Source of the DNA: Eustoma russellianum
Taxonomy: Eukaryota; Streptophyta; Magnoliopsida; Gentianales; Gentianaceae
Length of the DNA stretch: 64,000 nt
Assembly (NCBI GenBank): GCA_036186865.1
Contig: AP025071.1
Location: forward strand, 10,647,879 to 10,711,878
Direction of reading: 5' to 3'
Shown here: positions 58,401 through 64,000 of the stretch, one piece after another
Layout: each line of letters opens with the position of its first letter
Position numbering within the stretch: the stretch's first letter is position 1
Position numbers and translations under genes: made by a program
Notes under the pieces: model-generated
The model's input: the letters and a program-made list of their open reading frames with translations, nothing else
Databases searched by the model: none
Told to the model about the DNA's origin: nothing

Positions 58401-59697
58401 CGGCACTCAATATTTGGTTTAGTAAATTTTACAAATATTGAAAAGTTGTTATTTAGCATCCCCTTATTTTTCCTTAACTTGTATTAATTTTCTAGAATTT
58501 TCTACTAATTTTCCCTATTTTTTCCTTATTTAATTCGATTTATTACTAATTATTTTTAATTACTTACATTTACCAAAATTCAGAAATTGAGTGGAAATAA
58601 TTTAATTTTAACCTTTTATATTTTATGGAATTAATTTAGAATTTTCTAATAATTAAATATATTTTTCTAGAATTTTAAACTAATTTTAATTAATTATTTA
58701 TTGTTTAATCATTTCAGAAATTTATTTCAGATTTTTTTTTTTAAATTTTTGGTCTGGGCCGGCCTGCTGGCCTGGTTCGGTCCACTGGCCATCCGGTCCG
58801 GTCCGACAGCCAGGCCGGTCCAACAACATTTTCCTTTTTTTTATTTTTTTATATTAAATTATATTTCCTTCTAACCTTCATAAAATCTTCGTTTTAACTC
58901 CGATTGACCTCAAACCAGCTGCGTTGGACTTGTTATAATGAGACGCAACTTTTGGGAGTCAGCACGTGTCCGGACGCGCCGTCAGGGGCCGCGCGTGGGT
59001 CCCACGCGCCACCCCCTGAAACGCGTCCGTCAGACCTGTTTTTTCGACTTTCAACCCAATCCCAACCTATTCCGTGCTAGATGAACTTATTCTAAGGCCA
59101 AAACGCAATTTTGAAGAACACTAAGTGTGAAAATATTCAACCTTTTGATTTCATTCAAGGGTGTTTCCAATCCGAATCACAACAACCATCAATTTCAATA
59201 CACACGCACATACACATACATCCATAAACAACACATCTCATGCTTTCCCATATAAAACAAGACAAAATTCATATATTAAACAATTAAAAACAATGAATCA
59301 CATAAATATATCATCAAAGCATGCATGTATTATACCCGTTTGAGGGGAAAGAGACACCTACCTCGATTGACGATAACACGAACAAATTCAACGGATTAAA
59401 ACTTGGGTTCGGGGCCTCGCTTGCCTTCTTCTTCTCTCTTTTTTCCTCTTTTCTTTTTTTTCCTCTTTTCTTGTGCGTGTGCGTGTGTGCAGCTGGGGGG
59501 GGGGGGGTTTATTGTTATGCATTATATGTATATATATGGTAGGGGGAGTTAGGGTAGATTTTAGGTTTCCCATTAGATTTTGGTTTAGGTTTCCTAGTGT
59601 AACTCTACTTACCATTTAATTGTATTTATCTCTATCCTTCATTTTATTACTATTCCCTTTTTTTTCTTTTATCTTTATCCTCTATTATTATTATCAT

Positions 59698-59698
59698 A

Positions 59699-59770
<72 letters not shown>
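59698..59770. repeat. ATT/TTA microsatellite
   Basis: About 24 uninterrupted TTA units, located in the D LTR just inside its outer end. Confidence 0.97.
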
Positions 59771-59771
<1 letters not shown>

Positions 59772-59814
59772 TCTTTATTTCCTTTTTTTCACGGCTGTAA
59801 CATCCTACCCCCCT

Positions 59815-60651
59815 TACAAAATGTTTCGTCCTCGAAATTTGACGTACCTTATTCAAAGAGCTATGGATATCTCTCTCGCATCTGCTCCTCGAGCTCCCAA
59901 GTCACCTCGCGCTCGTTGTGATTTGTTCACTGGACTTTAACATAAGGAATGACTCGGTTTCTCAAACTTGGTCCTTGCGATCCACGATCTTGATAGGAGT
60001 CTCCTTATAGGTCGTGTCCGGTCGAATTCTCAATGGTGGCGCATCTAAAACATGGCTCCGATCCGGAACATATGTCCTCAACTGAGAAACATGAAACCCG
60101 CTGTGAACCTGAGCCAAGGCAGGGGATAACGCTAATTGGTAGGCCAAGGTACCGACCCTCTCGAGTACCTCATATGGGCCAATGTAGCGAGGCCTCAACT
60201 TATCTTTCAAACCAAATCGTGAAACCCCCTTCATAGACGACACTCTCAAATAACCTTTGCGCCCACAGCGAACTCTAAAGGACGCCTCATTGAATCTGCC
60301 CAACTCTTACTTCTGTCTTACGCAACCTTGAACCTATCACGTATTAACTTCACCTTTTTTTTTCTAGTATGTTCGACCAACTGAAGACCGGTAATAGTAC
60401 CCTCACCAACTTCGTTCATATGAACAGTGGGACCTGCACTTACGTCCATAGAGCGTCTCAAAGGGTGTCATGCCGATGGCACTATGGTGGCTATTGTTGT
60501 ATGAGAACTCAATTAGCTTGATCATACCATCCCAGTTCTCTCTGAGGTCTAGTGCGCAAGCCCTCAACATGTCCTCAAGCGTCTGAATCGTCCTCTCCGA
60601 CTGCCTATCGGGTTGGGGATGAATTGTAGTGTTCGAACGTAGTTCTGTCCA
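59815..60651 (-). pseudogene. Integrase C-part and chromodomain of D
   Basis: Minus strand from ELRSNTTIHPQPDRQ (about 60640; family form TAFHPQTDGQ) through SERTIQTLEDMLRACALDL and a decayed linker to 60303-59962: RPRYIGPYEVLERVGTLAYQLAL and VHSGFHVSQLRTYV. After a stop come the chromodomain remains (NEREVTWELEEQMRERYP). The 5' side is cut at about 60651 where unrelated DNA starts, so zinc finger and core Asp residues are missing. Confidence 0.85.
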
Positions 60652-62462
60652 TTACATATATCAGCATACACAAGTTAAATATGTTTTGTCATGTTAATTG
60701 TTAAGTCGTTAAACATGTTTGATGTAGACATATAATATGCTTTGTATCCTTATGTTAAACGCATGTATGACTTGCGTATCATATGTAGCTCATGAATTCG
60801 TAATCATTATCTGCAGTTTGTCACTTGTATTATGTATATATTGTTTGTTAGTTAAGTTTTAAACGGTACACATGCTATGCGTGTTCAATTTAGTCTTTGC
60901 TTATCGTGATCTCTCTTTTTGTACTTATGTTAGTCGTGAATAGTAATTATATTATTATTATTATTATTATTTTTTTACCTGTACTCTATCTTTTTCGTGT
61001 AGCTTACCCTATTGTTGTATAAATATTGTTGTATATATCTTTCCGAAGGAAATGCATAAATGCATAGATTTTACTATAATTTATTTGGGTGTTCAAGTTG
61101 ATAATTTTTTTTCGTTATTAAGTTATTTACATTTTAATCTATTAATATACTGTTATGCAATAATATGTCATTCATAACTCGTAATTAGCATGCTCTTCAA
61201 TTGTGTATGTTACTGATTTGTTTTTAAGCCCGTAGATGCATGCCTATTTTGTACCCAATGACTTGTATGAAAAGTATTTGTGTTATTGTATTGTGTTGTT
61301 TGTTGTCGTTACATGTTATGATGTTTATTACTGTTTTGTTGTATTAGTTACGTTGAGGTGTCATTGAAATAGTTATATGTATACTTATGCATATTTACTT
61401 AACGTCGTTTAGTTACTTTTGTTTAGTGTATCTATTTGTATGTTTTCTTAAATCGACTTATTTACGTTATTAATGTTGTAACAAATTGTGTTTGTCTATA
61501 TGTCTCTTTATTGTTGTAAGAGACTGAGTGTTTTCTCTTTTTTTTGTGTAGTGGTCATTTAGCACATGTACCCCTGTCTTATCGTACATCTTTTGTATAT
61601 TCGCTACTCATACGTTGTTATCGTATTCTATATATATTGTGAGCTTTTATCTATTACTTCGTATTTTCATGTTGTTGCTTGTATGTATAGGTATATGTGT
61701 ATATAAACATTTATTATTTGTCTTTCGCACTTATACTGTTTGTGTTTTGTGTGCTGATAGCATTATATGGTTTAATAATTTTATTGGTTCATTACAGCTC
61801 ACGGAGTCATACTGTTGTAAGGGTGCACACATTTTAGTAGTTAGTATGTCTTGTGCATATTATTTTTATGTTAGTATGTTACAGCAAACTGGTAAATTTT
61901 CTTTATGTGTGTATATATGTGTGTGTGTGTGGTGGTTAATTTAATTAATTTAATTTAATATTTTTTTTCCAACTCATTTTTTTTTGCACCTTTGTGGTGT
62001 TTATTGTTCATGTTGTACTTGAATTAGTAAATTTTATCATGCATGGAGTGGTGGTATGTGATGGTGGGGCAAGGTATTGGTCTTGCAGATGTGACTGCGA
62101 TTTTACTACTAACGACATAAGTTATTTTGTTTATATGTTATGGTTGGTTATGTATTCGTTTGTGTCGTGCATGAGTATGGTGTGCATTATGTTGTGTTTG
62201 TGCGCCTGATTTTTTTTGTGGTATATATAAATGGATTGTGTTGCTGTATATTCACAGTTCATTATGTTATGTGATATCTCTTTTTTGTACTGTGTTATGT
62301 TTCTTTGTGTAGTTGTGTTGGATTTTGTATGGTTGATGTTCTAGTACATGTTTGATACATGGAAATATGTCGTTAAGGTATGTTGTATTGATCAGTGTGT
62401 GTATATATAGTTAATTAGCAAAATTGTGTATTATGGTCTTGTGTTTAAGTGTTTTTTTTTTG
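60652..62462. other. Foreign AT-rich, T/G-skewed block inside D
   Basis: 1.8 kb replacing the section of D between the reverse transcriptase-RNase H join and the integrase core end. The plus strand is rich in T and G (TGTTG, GTATGT, TTTTTT runs), with (ATT)n at 60950-60970 and GT runs near 61905-61935. Open frames are short and hydrophobic as expected from composition. I see no match to other parts of the window, no terminal repeats and no target duplication. Its origin is unknown. Confidence 0.6.
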
Positions 62463-63367
62463 GCTCAGCGAAACTTTGCTGAGATCAACGGTCCACTCGA
62501 ACTTCGCCTTCTTCTGCTTCTGTCTGCTCAGGGCACTAGTATCAACGAGAATCCTTCAACAAATTTCATGTAGCAGCTGGCTAAACCAAGAAAACTCCTT
62601 ACTTTAGTCACCTTGGTCGGTCAAGGCTACTCATCGATAGTCTTAATCTTCTTCGAATCCGCTGATGTCTACTCTTCTGAACTTATGTCACTTAAGAAAG
62701 CCATGCTTCTGCTGCGCAACTCAAATCATTTATCTCTGACTGACATCTTCTGTACTGATGAGGAGTCATTGATACCTGGTCGCCGGCGGTTGAACTATGA
62801 TGTGACGCCGTCAGCCTCCTCGACGTCTGCATCAGTCATCACGTGGATTTGAGCACAAATCCTTGCTTCCTTTTATGGCGCTCCTGATTCTGTTGAGACG
62901 ATGATGCCGGCCCTTGCTCAGTGCCCTCTCTCGTAAAGCATCCTAGTTGTTGCACCTATACTTTCATAGTCCTCCCACACAGACCCGAGGGTGGCATCCA
63001 TAATATGCACATGGTGGCGGCGATGGCCCTGCATTCCTCTGCGAGTGTACTTTTGTCACGGGCGGTCCTGTGGTTATTAACGACTATGTCACATATCTCC
63101 ACCTCCTCTGTGAAGGGTCCTTCTGACTATTGAATTACAGACATCCTGCATTTTCCTATAGTAGAACCTCATATCCGGTGGTGACAATGGTTGTAGCTGC
63201 TCCTGCTCCTGCTGTTGCTGCAGGTGAGCCGTCTGCACCTGCTGCTGGGCCACCAATGTAGTCAAAGTGGCCAGCATATCTGCAAGTACCTGTGAGATAT
63301 TCCCCTGACCATGCTGATCGAAACCATTATAGCCTCCGTTTCCAGCTGGCTCACGTCGTGGAGGCAT
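62463..63367 (-). pseudogene. Gag start and reverse transcriptase scraps of D
   Basis: Gag starts MPPRREPAGNGGYNGF at 63367, with a Gln/Leu-rich stretch and MRFYYRKM, then breaks by 63089. Below about 62860 the gag-protease join (HVMTDADVEEAD) runs straight into reverse transcriptase tail (SMAFLSDISSEE, SKKIKTIDE, KVRSFLGLA) and SFAE at 62463. Protease and the catalytic part of reverse transcriptase are therefore deleted. Confidence 0.7.
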
Positions 63368-63627
63368 TTTTTTTGTTCCAATTCATGAAAAAAAATTCAG
63401 ATTAATCAAGAGAAAGTTGAAAGTGTTGAACGCTGATAAACTGATAACTAAGCAAGGAAAGATCACCATCGGAACACAACCTCCCATAACCCGATCATAA
63501 CTTAGGTCTAAAATCATATCTTAAGTCTACTCTGTTTATTAGGGGTAAAATCGTCATTTTACAGAAGATCATAACTTACGTCTAGTGATCTAGTTAATCT
63601 TGCGTTTCCGAGGCGGATCTGAAGCCT

Positions 63628-63643
63628 CGGCTCTGATACCACC
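63628..63643 (-). promoter_or_regulatory. Primer binding site of D (initiator-Met tRNA)
   Basis: Minus strand GGTGGTATCAGAGCCG directly after the 5' LTR. Confidence 0.92.
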
Positions 63644-64000
63644 TGTAGCGCCCCGCTCCCAAGCCCTAACATCGGGAACAGTGCACCCGCCGTATATCAC
63701 TAAGGAGAATACAAAGCGTCGAATCAATCTCTTACTTGTCAAACATGACGTAGAAATTTTTCGCGGAAACGTAAGCCATAACATATGTTAAACTCCAATA
63801 ATCGTCATTACATTGCTAAATAAAAATTGTGGGAATAAAAATAGTAAAGTAGTATGTGGAAAATTCTCAAAGTATAAACAAGAACAAAATAGCTGCAGAG
63901 TCCCCTCATATCCTAGCTGCAGCCCTCAACCAGACCACTCCGCTACGTCCGTCCCGTCCTCAACAAAGATGTGCTCGTAGTTCTCATCCAGCTCACCTGG
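63644..64000 (-). repeat. 5' LTR of D, cut by the window edge
   Basis: TGTAGCGCCCCGCTCCC and onward, matching 57421-57777 with only scattered differences. Confidence 0.92.

Larger units (their letters stand above)
57421..59802 (-). repeat. 3' LTR of D
   Basis: Minus-strand TGTTACAGCC...GGGGCGCTACA, 2382 bases. Contains a CCCGTACACCA-type repeat (58085-58400), AT-rich sequence (58430-58745), a G-run (59496-59507) and a long ATT microsatellite (59698-59770). The polypurine tract (minus GTAAGGGGGGTAGGA) follows at 59803-59818. Confidence 0.88.
57421..64000 (-). mobile_element. D: Tekay-like gypsy element with replaced interior
   Basis: 3' LTR 57421-59802; polypurine tract; chromodomain and integrase C-part (59815-60651); 1.8 kb of unrelated AT-rich DNA (60652-62462); broken reverse transcriptase and gag pieces (62463-63367); leader; primer site (63628-63643); 5' LTR from 63644 past the right edge. 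The first 357 bases of the two LTRs are nearly identical by eye. The 5 bases left of it are TGCGT (57416-57420); the matching flank is outside the window. Confidence 0.88.

Noticed and set aside
61615..62209. Hydrophobic plus-strand frames in the unknown block as membrane proteins
   Set aside because: T-rich composition gives Leu, Phe, Val, Tyr and Cys codons by default; no start context, domain or conserved pattern.
62452..62462. Poly(T) at the right edge of the unknown block as a retroposon tail
   Set aside because: A tail would need to lie at the 3' end of a strand whose other end is the insertion start with a duplication; none is seen.
62464..62484. Hairpin CTCAGC...GCTGAG as a Helitron 3' end at the edge of the unknown block
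   Set aside because: No CTRR terminus follows on either strand, and the hairpin is part of the gypsy reverse transcriptase-RNase H coding sequence.
1204..63643. TGGTATCAGAGC matches as tRNA gene fragments
   Set aside because: Each lies directly at an LTR inner edge and is a primer binding site; no cloverleaf surrounds any of them.
22..64000. Integrated pararetrovirus or other viral copy
   Set aside because: No movement-protein, coat-protein or aphid-transmission domains; all reverse transcriptases seen fit copia, gypsy or LINE order.

Overview
This window looks like intergenic heterochromatin from a flowering plant with a repeat-rich genome. It is almost wall-to-wall LTR retrotransposons plus one LINE, stacked inside one another. 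I find no intact host gene, tRNA, rRNA or CRISPR array. Plant origin is inferred from Ty3/gypsy chromoviruses of Tekay-like and CRM-like type with initiator-Met-tRNA primer sites, plant-type Ty1/copia elements and a plant L1-type LINE. The species cannot be told. The letters used below are my own labels.

Layout. 1-3841: 5' end of a minus-strand Tekay-like gypsy element (G1), with gag, primer site and a 2.6-kb LTR. 3842-5291: old plus-strand gypsy LTR remnant. 5292 to about 11838: decayed minus-strand copia element C1. About 11839-13094: sequence I cannot assign. 13095-17857 and 23480-23914: internally deleted minus-strand copia C2, whose 5' LTR is split by B1 (17858-23474). B1 is a very young non-autonomous CRM-like gypsy element with a CTGAG target duplication. 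23915-24312: an exon-like coiled-coil fragment. 24313-46995: an old minus-strand Tekay-like gypsy element A, cut into three pieces by B2 and L. B2 (27167-35897) is an apparently intact, very young CRM-like element with a 1664-codon gag-pol frame and duplication GGATG. L (36366-44044) is a plus-strand, nearly coding-free derivative of A's own LTR family with duplication TAGAC. 46996-49011 and 56506-57420: a plus-strand LINE split inside its reverse transcriptase by copia C3 (49012-56500, duplication GTTAT/GTTTT). 57421-64000: minus-strand Tekay-like gypsy element D, mostly deleted inside and carrying 1.8 kb of foreign AT-rich DNA. It runs off the right edge.

How the parts work together. B2 carries every gag-pol domain and could supply proteins to gag- or pol-less relatives. 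B1 keeps LTRs, primer site, polypurine tract and one chimeric gag-integrase frame, so it would have to move in trans. L keeps LTRs, primer site and polypurine tract but no pol. The relative order of insertion can be read from the nesting: A before L and B2, C2 before B1, LINE before C3 and D.

The most interesting points are four. (1) The three copia copies have no visible initiator-Met-tRNA primer site; the sequence just after the LTR is instead complementary to a segment inside the LTR. (2) C3 has an inverted U5 and a mosaic, partly duplicated interior that fits events at that same complementarity. (3) B1 has an in-frame gag-integrase fusion and LTRs that look identical. (4) The A/L LTR family carries arrays of short hairpins. 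I did not find a clearly new biological system; these are hypotheses to test. All identities were judged by eye, without alignment software or database searches.
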